Assembly: GCA_963971425.1 (NCBI GenBank)
Contig: OZ020524.1
Location: 6,496,417-6,560,416 of the forward strand
Source of the DNA: Bryoerythrophyllum caledonicum
Lineage: Eukaryota > Streptophyta > Bryopsida > Pottiales > Pottiaceae
Direction: 5' to 3'
Length of the DNA stretch: 64,000 bases
In this document: one piece after another, positions 55,550 through 64,000 of the stretch
How the letters are laid out: every line of letters starts with the position of its first letter
How positions within the stretch are numbered: the first letter of the stretch is position 1
The notes under the pieces: model-generated
What the model was told of the DNA's origin: nothing
The model's database searches: none
Seen by the model: the letters and a program-made list of their open reading frames with translations, nothing else
Translations under genes and position numbers: made by a program

Positions 55550-55910
55550 TTTCATAAATAATCAAGTACTAGACAATAGATGAAGATTGATAAAGAATCA
55601 TGGGCAAATGTATACATGTGTTGTATGTCAATGCAAAGTTATGAACATAGTGCACATCCAAACCTCGCCCAAATTTTAAAAATTGTATGATTCTTTTGGT
55701 TGATAAAGTAATACACTCAAAAATCCACAATTTTCACTACCAATGTTTTGTACATTGACTTTTAAAACACTAAAATCTATTCAAAAATGTTGTGCAAATT
55801 TTCCCAAAGTTAAAATTATAAAATCATGGGTTAGGTTCAATTTTGTAAGGTTGGATACCAAAATTAGACATTGTATTTCCATCATAAGCATCGCAATGAA
55901 AGAAATCAAC
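55550..55910 (-). mobile_element. piggyBac-like MITE, copy 3, partial and inverted
   Basis: The reverse complement matches the interior of the copies at 1673-2465 and 3291-4083: ATATCCAACCTTACAAAATT-type sequence, GGTAGTGAAAATTGTGGATT, GATGTGCACTA, GCATTGACAT. The termini and TTAA sites are not recognisable, so it is a truncated or old copy. Confidence 0.65.
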
Positions 55911-57129
55911 ACAACTCTTGAGATTGTATATGGCTTGGAATTTTGAGGAACTTTCAAAATGCTAGGTGGAATGTGCGATGCTAATCATTCCAAGCATGCT
56001 AATGTCTGTTTTGTTAACAACGTGCCATTATGTCAACAACATGCACAAAGATTTGAGGAATCTACAATTTGGTTTTGAGAATAGACATTCTTGTCCTCCC
56101 AAGGAAATGATCTTCTAGGATCAAATTCTATACTCTTTGGAACAAAATGGCCATTTGCAACCTTTCTAAATGCATATCGGATTGTCTCGCCATGAAGAAT
56201 GAAGAATGGCTCCTAATGGACCCTACAAATCCTTCTCTCTATCCTTGATCTTAACATTACCTACTTTCGGACATTTCCTATTTGAAAGCATGTTTTTCTT
56301 AAAAATTTAAAAGTCCTCTATAAATTCAATGGTCTCATGTCAATCTTCATAGCATGGACTTGGTGGTTTTTAAGTGATGAATTTTGTGGATTTAGGAAGG
56401 CCTATTGAGTACCTCAACATAAATCTTGTATATTGGTAGTAGGTAGTTGGTGTTAATGGGGCATGTAATGTTAAAAATATATTTTACATTGAAATTGGGA
56501 AGAATATTCTCCTAAGTTTATGACATTCAAATGTGACCATTACATATGAGTACATGCTAATATACAAGGAAAACTGACGACTACCCTACGTAGGGGTCAC
56601 TTTTGGCACCTACCTACCAAATCTGTAATTTTTCCAAATTGCAAAGTGGTTCGGACACAATGGATATCAATGAGAATCACCTAGGCATTACATGCGTATC
56701 AACTAGGCACTAATGAGATATCACCTAAACAAATCTCTTGAATTTCCTAAAAAAAATTGGGCATTGTCCATTGTGAATTAATTATGTACAGAAAAAGACC
56801 ACTTTGTACGGTAGTTACATGCCAATCAAGTGAAATCATTACTAGGCCATTTTCTTCACGTATGGCTTTCAAGAAATCTCATCCATTCTCCATTGATGTC
56901 TTCCAAGGTCAAGGATAGTTTATATTAATATTTTCTTCAATTTCAACATTTTCACTTAGTAATTTCCAAATAATTCGGCATGGTTTTTTTTTAATTAATA
57001 GAAGCCGAAGGTGAACTTCACCTAGAGTACCTTACATTCTCAAAGAGTTGACCCAATAGCTCCCCACTCTAATCCAAATCCAAGTCACCATGTCCATGTC
57101 GTCCCAATTACTAATATAAGAGATAAAGT
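55911..57129. other. AT-rich DNA with small MITE fragments
   Basis: At 56975-57040 lies an end fragment of the MITE seen at 2680-3052 (ATTCGGCATGG, GGTGAACTTCACCTAGAGTA). At 57060-57125 lies a fragment of the GAGTTTTC MITE (CCAAGTCACCATGTCCATG). No gene. Confidence 0.4.
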
Positions 57130-57466
57130 ATTGGATGACAAGTAGGATGATCAAGTTCTATTTTCAAGAAAAGTTTCTCAAAGTAAAAACGAGAATAGAC
57201 TTCCTAAAATCTCATACTCGCTTTTTTTGCACCAATGAAATGCACAAGTGTTCATGGCAATCAATGCTCTTTGGCCCTACTTCATACAAGCTCAAGCTTT
57301 CCCATAATACTTCAAGTTTCCAAGAAGCTGACGGATGGTTCTCCTACACTTTCCCTAGCCAAGCCACCATGTGCATGTGGTCCTAGAAACTAACATACGA
57401 CCTAAGATTTGGACAAACATGCGGGGTCACCCTCCATACTTTTAGAAAAACTCTAGTATCTCTATA
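57130..57466 (+). mobile_element. 'GAGTTTTC' MITE family, copy 3 (holds the empty site for the 26-kb nested MITE)
   Basis: It shares GCACCAATGAAATGCACA, CAATGCTCTTTGGCCCTAC and CCACCATGTGCATGTGGTCC with copy 2 and ends AGAAAAACTCTAGTATCTCT. The sequence runs uninterrupted where copy 2 has the 267-bp insertion. The left end is unclear. Confidence 0.65.
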
Positions 57467-57483
57467 CGAGACCCTAACATTAA

Positions 57484-57710
57484 TAGAGATACTAGAGTTT
57501 TCAAAAAAAATCTATTAGAACTTTCCTCATAGTGCTTCCCAATTCAAGAGAAAAATCAGTAGGAACACGGTGCCAAGACATGACAAAAACATTTATGTAC
57601 AAGAATAATCTTCCAAAAATCTCAAACTCCCTTTTTCCGCACCAATGAGATGCATGCCAATCAATGCTCTTGGGCCCTACCCCATGCAAGCTAAAGCTCC
57701 CAAAAGCTTC
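57484..57710 (+). mobile_element. 'GAGTTTTC' MITE family, copy 4 (right end truncated)
   Basis: It begins AGAGATACTAGAGTTTTC, the inverse of the end of copy 3 only about 16 bp away, and continues through GCACCAATGAGATGCATGCC and TACCCCATGCAAGCTAAAGC before breaking off. The pair forms a near-palindrome at 57444-57506. Confidence 0.65.
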
Positions 57711-58009
57711 GGGTGAAAACTATTCTGGTGGTGCATGGTGTGTGGCGAAGTGTGCCCAGTACATACCCGGCATATACCCGCCAGGAATCCCTCCCTGAGA
57801 TCTCTCCACCACCTTATCCGCGCCAACCTGCAAATCTCGTCACCTCACAATACAGTAAGAAAGTGTGAAGGCAGATCCAGGTTCTCGGTATGAAGTAGCT
57901 GAAACCTTAGCTTGGAGAATGCATGATGAACGCTCTCTCCGGACATAGAAGAAAGAAGCGGTCAAGAATGAATAAGGTAGGAAAAAAACCAGTAAGAGTG
58001 GAAGCAGAT
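57711..58009. other. 3' flank of the ALS3-like gene
   Basis: Probable 3' UTR of the minus-strand gene and unassigned sequence. Nothing else is recognised. Confidence 0.3.
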
Positions 58010-58855
58010 CTAGTCCGCAGCAGCGAACACTTTGGTCTCGAGCTGATACGTGTTGGTGAAGAAGAAGGGCCAGCTGAGATACGTGGCGAGGACGCCGCTG
58101 AAGGTGGCGGCACCGACGAGCATGTTCATGACGACGATCTGGAGCTGGATGGCCTCCATGGGCGACGCGCCGCCCATGATGAGGCCGGTCATGGCGCCGG
58201 GGAGCGAGATGATGCCGACCGTCTTGGCGTTGTCCAGCACGGGCGAGAGGCCCACCACGAGCGCGCGCCGCACCTGCGTCAGGGCCGCGCGCCTTGGCGT
58301 GGCGCCCAGGGCCAGCGCCGTCTCAATCAGCCCCTGCTGCAGGCGCATGTCCTCGCGCATGCGCTTCAGCGTCACGCCCGTCACCGTCATGGCGTTCCCG
58401 ACCATCATGCCCGCCACCGGGATGATGTAGCGCGGCGTGAACGGGAACACCTGCAGGCCGACCAGCAGCGCCATGGTGAGCCCCGTTCCGCCCAGGATCG
58501 ACGCGCCCGAGACGTACCCCGCGTTCGGGACGTGCTTCGCGCGCTTCCCCGCCGTGTAGCCCGCCACGGACACCATCAGGCAGTAGGCGAGCAGGATCCA
58601 GAGCGCGCTGGTCTGCGTGAAGATGAACTCCAGGACGAATCCGATCGCGGAGAGCTGCAGGAAGGCGCGCGCGATTGAGTACGCCATCTCGCGCTCGATC
58701 CCGAGCTTCTGGAAGTAGGACACGGCGATTGCGACGGCCACGACCGCGAGCGCCAGCGCCGGGCGCACCATCCCGTGCGAGAATTCGTCCCATGCCTTGC
58801 TCCAGTCGATGGCGCTCACGGACGCGTGCAGCCGCATCGTCTGGTTCCCGTTCAT
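58010..58855 (-). CDS. ALS3: ALS3/STAR2-type permease (FetB/YbbM, UPF0014 family)
   Basis: An intronless 281-residue membrane protein from ATG 58855. After a soluble N terminus of about 27 residues it has about seven hydrophobic segments. The family's most conserved region is intact: FTPRYIIPVAGMMVGNAMTV (139-158), TGVTLKRMRED (159-169), ETALALGATPRRA (178-190), LSPVLDNAKTVG (203-214) and SLPGAMTGLIMGGASP (217-232). In plants ALS3/STAR2 is a transmembrane half-transporter that pairs with the ATP-binding subunit STAR1 and gives aluminium tolerance; bacterial FetB relatives export iron. No ATP-binding partner gene is seen in the window. GC-rich and free of introns, unlike the long genes here. 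Length fits the family (about 270-290). Confidence 0.93.
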   Translation of the reverse strand: MNGNQTMRLHASVSAIDWSKAWDEFSHGMVRPALALAVVAVAIAVSYFQKLGIEREMAYSIARAFLQLSAIGFVLEFIFTQTSALWILLAYCLMVSVAGYTAGKRAKHVPNAGYVSGASILGGTGLTMALLVGLQVFPFTPRYIIPVAGMMVGNAMTVTGVTLKRMREDMRLQQGLIETALALGATPRRAALTQVRRALVVGLSPVLDNAKTVGIISLPGAMTGLIMGGASPMEAIQLQIVVMNMLVGAATFSGVLATYLSWPFFFTNTYQLETKVFAAAD

Positions 58856-59459
58856 CCCTGGAAAAACCCAACGCCCTCCGTGCTCCTATCGAATGTGTTC
58901 CTATTAAAGCACCTCCCTCTTTCAAAACCCAGCACCAAAGACGCACAATCTCACGCGCGAGCTCTTCCTTTCAACCAATAGCTCCAATTGGATGGCGTGT
59001 CTCCAAAAAACGCACTCCAATTTTACAAATCAAGCTTGCACTGACGATGCTCACATCACATCCAAACCACCTACAAACGAGCATGTCAGAACTCCGACCG
59101 TAAACCCCGACGACAACAGACCTCAAGATGAAATCCACAACTAATAACAAGAGAATCGACCTACTGTTCGGGTGTTGAAGTTGATTGTTCAGAGTTGCCG
59201 CGACACGTTTTGGCGACTCGTTCGGCGAATTCGTGAGTGGGAGAGGAGCGAGAGTGAAAATGGGGGGACGGTGGTGGTGCTCCTCTTGGCGATGTGCGCG
59301 GGTGAGCAGGCAGCTGTTCACGTCGCGTCGCTGTGCCTTCACGTCGCTGTGACTCGCGGAGATAACGGCCGGTGCGCAAAAGACGTCACGGATGTTTGGG
59401 ATCTAGCACTGGCGTAGATGTGGGTTCCGAAGTAGCCGGTCTACGGACGTGGTCCAGCT
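58856..59459. promoter_or_regulatory. Presumed promoter region of the ALS3-like gene
   Basis: Moderately GC-rich non-coding sequence upstream of the minus-strand ATG. Overlapping short ORFs at 58971-59417 on both strands are not supported. No specific element is identified. Confidence 0.3.
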
Positions 59460-59900
59460 GGGCTTCCACGTCGGTATTACGAAACGATTGGTGGTGGCTC
59501 CCACAAAACAAAAGGTAAATTTGGATAAATTTTAAATATGTAAATTGGTTCCTAGGTGAAAAATCATTGGGAACTCTTTGGGAACATGGAGAACGCGTTG
59601 GGAACGCATTGGGGAACATATTGGGAACTTTGGGGAACAACGTGGGAACTCATTGGGAACGCATTGGGAACGCATTGGGGAACATATTGGGAACTTTGGG
59701 GAACAACGTGGGAACTCATTGGGAACGCATTGGGAACGCATTGGGAACATTGTGGTAATAATATGGTTAAAAAGGTAAATGAGGAGGGTTACCATATGGT
59801 TTGGTTTGGAACCACATCGGATTAAACCCTAAACTCATGTGGGCATGAGGAGCCAAACCCAAACTTTTAGGGGCCATATGTGGGAGATGAAGCCCCATAT
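59460..59900. repeat. 'TGGGAAC' minisatellite in inverted copy of the 35.5-kb repeat
   Basis: A roughly 64-bp unit (GCATTGGGGAACATATTGGG, AACTTTGGGGAACAACGTGG, GAACTCATTGGGAAC) occurs twice in tandem at about 59590-59745, itself built of TGGGAAC-like words. All three plus-strand frames are open only because of this composition. The flanks match 35390-35720 in inverse orientation. Confidence 0.75.
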
Positions 59901-60059
59901 GGTCATCATGTGCGTCAACCTATAGAGTTGTTCTTATATTTCTATTTCTACTATGGATCATCTTTATTTTTACAAAACACGAGAAGAGGTGGGTTGATGG
60001 AATTCACATTAAATTGTTTTCTGGTAGGGCTTTTTCTCAAAAGTCTATGCTAATCTAGC

Positions 60060-60470
60060 CTGTTACCCCCAAAATTAGCAATGTGCATATTTGGAGGGGA
60101 TGCACATATAATAGTAAATAGTACTCTGTACTGTCATTGAAAAATGATAAGGATCAAATAATTTTTCAATGACAATACAGAACACTATTAACTACAATTT
60201 CATCCCAAGCGATTTCAGATTTTTTTCCAAATGAAAGTGAATTTACAAATGTCTAGTCATTTATTGGTCTGTCATGTTCAGTTCGTTATTGCCATTAGGT
60301 ATCCCCCATTAGCACTAACCAAATGTAAGGGGTTTTGACCAATAGCAAGCGTTAATTTGGATCTGTGAAAGAGTGAATGGGCGGATATGGGTTGAAATGG
60401 GGCGGAAATGGGACCATTTACAGAGTGGCAGTAACAAAAAGATGGTGGTGATGGATTGGATTGCCTTAGT
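60060..60470. repeat. Dispersed repeat R1, uninterrupted copy
   Basis: Same order of motifs as 3053-3290 plus 4088-4190. It reads AGCAAGCGTTAATTTGGATC where copy 1 carries the piggyBac-like MITE. An inner duplication, ATTGAAAAATGATAA / TTTTTCAATGACAATAC, forms a small inverted repeat at about 60140-60180. Confidence 0.75.
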
Positions 60471-60490
60471 TTGTTTTTCCATTACTGTGG

Positions 60491-60545
60491 TTTGAATCTA
60501 TATATTTTTTTTTTTTTTTTTTTTTTTTTTGGATTTGAATCTATA
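60491..60545. repeat. Poly(T) tract flanked by a 12-bp duplication
   Basis: TTTGAATCTATA at 60491-60502 and again at 60534-60545 encloses about 26 T (60505-60530) and GGA. This looks like a retrotransposition event that left only a poly(A) tail, in minus orientation, with a target duplication. Confidence 0.6.
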
Positions 60546-61139
60546 CTCATCCCTTAGCTAAGTTATAACGCCCGCTATCTTTTAAACTCTGCTAATTTCT
60601 ATCCTACTGATGTGGATGAAGGGGCTGATTGGGCTAAAATTCCCAAACGCTCTGTTGAGTTTTAACCAAGTTTTAATTTCTATTCAACTATTGATAGATC
60701 AATCTACAAGTGCTACAATTAGCTATAGCTTATCTCAGGGATGAATGTGGATACAATTGATAATGAATGTTATATTGTCCATTAACTTCTAATACAAGGT
60801 GTTTAACTTGAGATTAAATATAGCGGCTACCATAAATATCCATATAGTGAAGTGGTTTTCAAATTGCATGGGTTGTAGCCAGGTGGTGGGGTGGTAAGAG
60901 TTTTTTCTGGCCAACCTTAATTAGTATAGCACATGGCACCTAATTTTATTTGATTCCCTCAAGGTTTGCCACTTGTAGAGATTACACATGCAAAGATCAT
61001 GAAGACGTGTGTACAACTTAATATGCACACACGTTGTACACACCACAATCTTCTCAATGCAAGTGGACTTGTGAGGCTTTTGTCTTGGAATTTTCTTCTA
61101 AGGTTTCAAGTGGCCTTTAGTAATTTGTTATAGCTCCTA
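60546..61139. other. AT-rich DNA, no gene seen
   Basis: No recognisable coding sequence or repeat boundary. Confidence 0.3.
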
Positions 61140-63400
61140 GAAGGTATGAAAATCACCCTATGGCAGTCTTTGAGATATATGAGCAAGGCAACTCACATGG
61201 CAAGATTTCAGCAGTTTTAGACATTTCTCAAAGCACTTATTTCAACATAGTTCAAAGGCTTGGTGGAAGGAAGAATCTGAAAGACAAAGTTTTACCAAAT
61301 AGACAAAGGATTCTTAATCCCTAAATTTCCTTTACAATTTCATACCAAAAACACTTCAAAACTACCTCTCTAAGATGCAACATTGCAAGACTGATTGAAA
61401 CAACATTTTACTACTTTCAACCATAGGATCTTCAATTTAACTACTACAAGGTGACACTCAAAAAAAAATCATAAACTTTGACTGCACGGATTGTAAGATA
61501 CATGCATTTGAAAAGTGCATTGTGTTTTTTTCTTCCATGAGCGGATAGGGTCAACGTACTTTGACTCAAAATATTGGCATACTTTTCCACTACGCATTGC
61601 ATGAATTTGATGAATCTATGTTCTACCTTGTGTTTGGTCATTGCACGCAAAAAAATAGCAAGTAATGGAGGTGGTTAGGATAAGAAAAAAAAACTTGCAA
61701 TGACTAGGGGTATAGAAAGTAGCCATTTACTTAGGAAAGGAGTTTTAATTTTTAAATAGAAAAAATTTGTTGGATTTAAAATCCAAACAATGGATAGAAC
61801 TATCATGCCTTCTTTTGTTAATAGAAAAATAAAAATAAAAAATGAAAATCCTAATTTCTATGCGTTTTTAAGTTTAAACAATGAAGGTTGCCAAGAACTT
61901 TCCTTCATTGCTACCCACTACAAAAAAAATGCACCATTCAACTCTAGAGTAGTACTATTCAACTCTACAATACCTTGCCCGCCCTACCCACACGCCCCAT
62001 TTCAAACTTTGAACCTCAATAACTTTACAGTCGCTTCACACCAGGCCGAGTCGAGAGTCCGTTTGCCAAAAAATTTGCCCAAACTATGGCAAGAGTCCAA
62101 ACTTTTGCTTTAAAAAAAACATTGAAATATTTATATTGAAGCCTTTGGGCGGTTGTGGTGTGAAGCTCCAAAGCCCAAGTCCAAAGTCCAAATCCCAAAA
62201 AAACTAGTCAATAAAAATCAGCCAAAAAATCAGTCCAAAAAAATCAGCCCAAAAAAATCAGCCAGAAAATTTGGCCTCTTTCATCTATTAGTCTAGATCT
62301 TGTCAGATTTTGATTATTTTCTGAAAAAATCGATGGAGTCTCAAAAGAAGTTTGGGTCGACTAAAACGACGACCCAAGTTTTGCTCGAGAGTTTGTCGCC
62401 TTGGCCCCAAAACTCTCCAAAAGTACGGCCACGTAGGCACATTGGAAGACAACGGCCTTTGAACTTTGGCCTTTGGTGTGAAGGCCGAGAGGCTGGACTT
62501 TGGCCATTCAAGCAATCTCGTTGGTGGAAACCAACGGACTCTCGACTTCGGTGTTAGGTGTGAAGCGGCCCTTAGTTTTGTGAAGTTGTTCAGAATTTAT
62601 TTTCTCACGAAGCTATTACTTATATCCATCTATGATAAAAATTTCAAAAATTCATGATCTAAATCGACACTGGTGTAAGCTACCCAAAATTACTAGAAGC
62701 CCACCTTGGGACTTTTTGCATTTAGGGGTTAATGAACATTGTGAGTGTGACATTTTGAGGAGGTTAAATGATTGAAATACTAGTGTAGTGACAATTGTAG
62801 GAAGAGCTTTACAATATAAGGGCATGCAATCGAATGACAGCATGCTTAGAAGGAGTATTTGGAGGCAAGGGTTGAGAGCATGTGTGAAGACAAAGAAGCC
62901 ACTTTTGACAAAGAAACATTGAGCACGTTGTTTGCAGTGGGCAAAGAAGTGCATGCATGCAAATTGGAAGTTCTAGGCTCATGTCATTTTTCTGATGAGT
63001 CCAAATACAATCTTTTTGGCTAAGATGGGCGTCAATATTGCTGAAGAAAAAATGAGAATGTCTTTCAAAGAAACATGTGCAATCCACAGTCAAACATGGG
63101 GGTGGAAGCATAATGATTTGAGTTTGTATGAGTTGGAAAGGAATTGACAAGCTTCATTTGATAGAAGGGAAGATGGATAAATATGTATATTGCAACATTA
63201 TAGAAACAATACTTATGGGCACTATACAAATGCAAGGTTTAGAACATGATCAAATTGTTTTCCAACATGACAATGACCCAAAGCATACTGCACATTATGT
63301 TGTAGATTGGTTGTTTGCTCAATATTTCTCTTCATTGGACACCATCTTCAATCACCTGACCTCAATTCAACATAACATCTTTGGATTGAAGTAGATCGTC
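61140..63400 (+). pseudogene. Tc1-type transposase, decayed and split by a nested MITE
   Basis: The N-terminal helix-turn-helix block at about 61140-61325 reads MAVFEIYEQGNSHGKISAVL, then DISQSTYFNIVQRLGGRKNL. A middle block at about 62690-63100 has LRACVKTKKPLLTKKH and QWAKKCMHANWKF, the usual region before the SDE motif. The C-terminal block (63128-63394) has VFQHDNDPKHTAHYVVDWL, with the second catalytic Asp. Stops after RRLND, TKKH, ANWKF and ELERN, plus frame changes (the QHDNDPKHTA block lies in another frame), show it is inactive. About 1.3 kb of unrelated DNA, including a MITE at about 62028-62570, separates the first two blocks. It differs from the element at 1-561 (DNDPKHTA against EDGAPVHRS). 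Confidence 0.7.
62028..62570. mobile_element. MITE with about 38-bp terminal inverted repeats
   Basis: The left end CGCTTCACACC...GAGTCGAGAGTCCGTTTG is matched inversely on the right by AACGGACTCTCGACTTCGGT and GGTGTGAAGCG. No transposase frame and no clear target duplication. It lies within the split Tc1 remnant. Confidence 0.65.
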
Positions 63401-63815
<415 letters not shown>

Positions 63816-63839
63816 CCCAAGCTCCCCCTCCATGTGCAC

Positions 63840-64000
63840 CAAACCCTAATGAAGTCATCCGGCAGATGAACACTGGGATGGATGAAGGTCATCCAGTTGC
63901 CCAGGTTTATCCGACTGACGGATGAAAACTAGTCAGGACGGAAATCATCCGCCTGGCCAGGTTTCATCCGGCCAGCCCAGTGGATGAAAAGCTATCCAGG
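63840..64000. repeat. Clustered GGATGAA / CATCCGG inverted words at the window end
   Basis: TCATCCGG, GGATGAA, TCATCCAG and GGATGAAAA alternate at short spacing, with CCAGG words between. The pattern looks like the subterminal repeats of a DNA transposon that continues beyond the window. Confidence 0.45.

Noticed and set aside
58323-59103. Long ORFs overlapping the ALS3-like gene in other frames
   Set aside because: Arg/Ala-rich shadows of the GC-rich ALS3 frame.
59532-59825. Repetitive plus- and minus-strand ORFs (GTHWGTYWELWGTTWELIGN-like)
   Set aside because: They arise from the TGGGAAC minisatellite; three plus-strand frames are open at once.

Overview
The window is nuclear DNA of a green plant, most likely a streptophyte alga or an early-diverging land plant. 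It holds intron-rich plant genes (a NatD-type histone acetyltransferase, a TEY-class MAP kinase, MAP3K-epsilon, carotenoid cleavage dioxygenase 1, an ALS3/STAR2-type permease and a small OEP7-like protein) as islands in AT-rich, transposon-rich DNA. Tc1-type transposases, TTAA-flanked piggyBac-like MITEs and a LINE tail with RNase H, zinc cluster and a possible restriction-type endonuclease are uncommon in flowering plants, which argues against an angiosperm. I cannot name the species.

Layout. 1-8 kb: Tc1 transposase end, two 793-bp piggyBac-like MITEs, smaller MITEs and a 67-bp tandem repeat. 8.9-12.06 kb (+): an NAA40 acetyltransferase gene whose last exon runs in frame, with no stop, into a complete intronless MAP kinase, giving a predicted 637-residue NatD-MAPK fusion. 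14.5-14.8 kb (-): OEP7-like small membrane protein. 15.8-24.6 kb (-): complete 28-exon MAP3K-epsilon gene (1422 aa), convergent with the fusion gene. 25.5-27 kb: a cluster of nested MITEs. 27.95-31.14 and 39.57-43.89 kb: two members, in opposite orientation, of an unclassified TIR transposon family with 4-bp target duplications. 31.7-32.8 kb: LINE tail. 34-38.6 kb: PIF-type MITEs and a decayed PIF/Harbinger Myb-like ORF1. 46.5-47.8 kb (-): decayed PIF/Harbinger transposase, probably from the same element as ORF1. 48.8-54.3 kb (+): complete 14-exon CCD1 with a 15-nt microexon. 55.0-55.4 kb: near-intact tRNA-derived SINE with 9-bp target duplication. 58.0-58.9 kb (-): intronless ALS3-like permease. 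59.4-64 kb: repeats, a Tc1 remnant with a nested MITE, and a (GA)80 tract.

Two points stand out. The first is the in-frame joining of a histone H4/H2A N-terminal acetyltransferase to a MAP kinase, with exon 5 of the acetyltransferase enclosed in a roughly 260-bp inverted repeat that carries an antisense copy of exon 6. The second is a short repeat family (about 270-300 bp) seen 13 times inside or just downstream of the multi-exon genes and nowhere in the roughly 40 kb of intergenic DNA. All gene models were assembled by hand from reading frames, splice sites and remembered family sequences; no search or alignment program was run.
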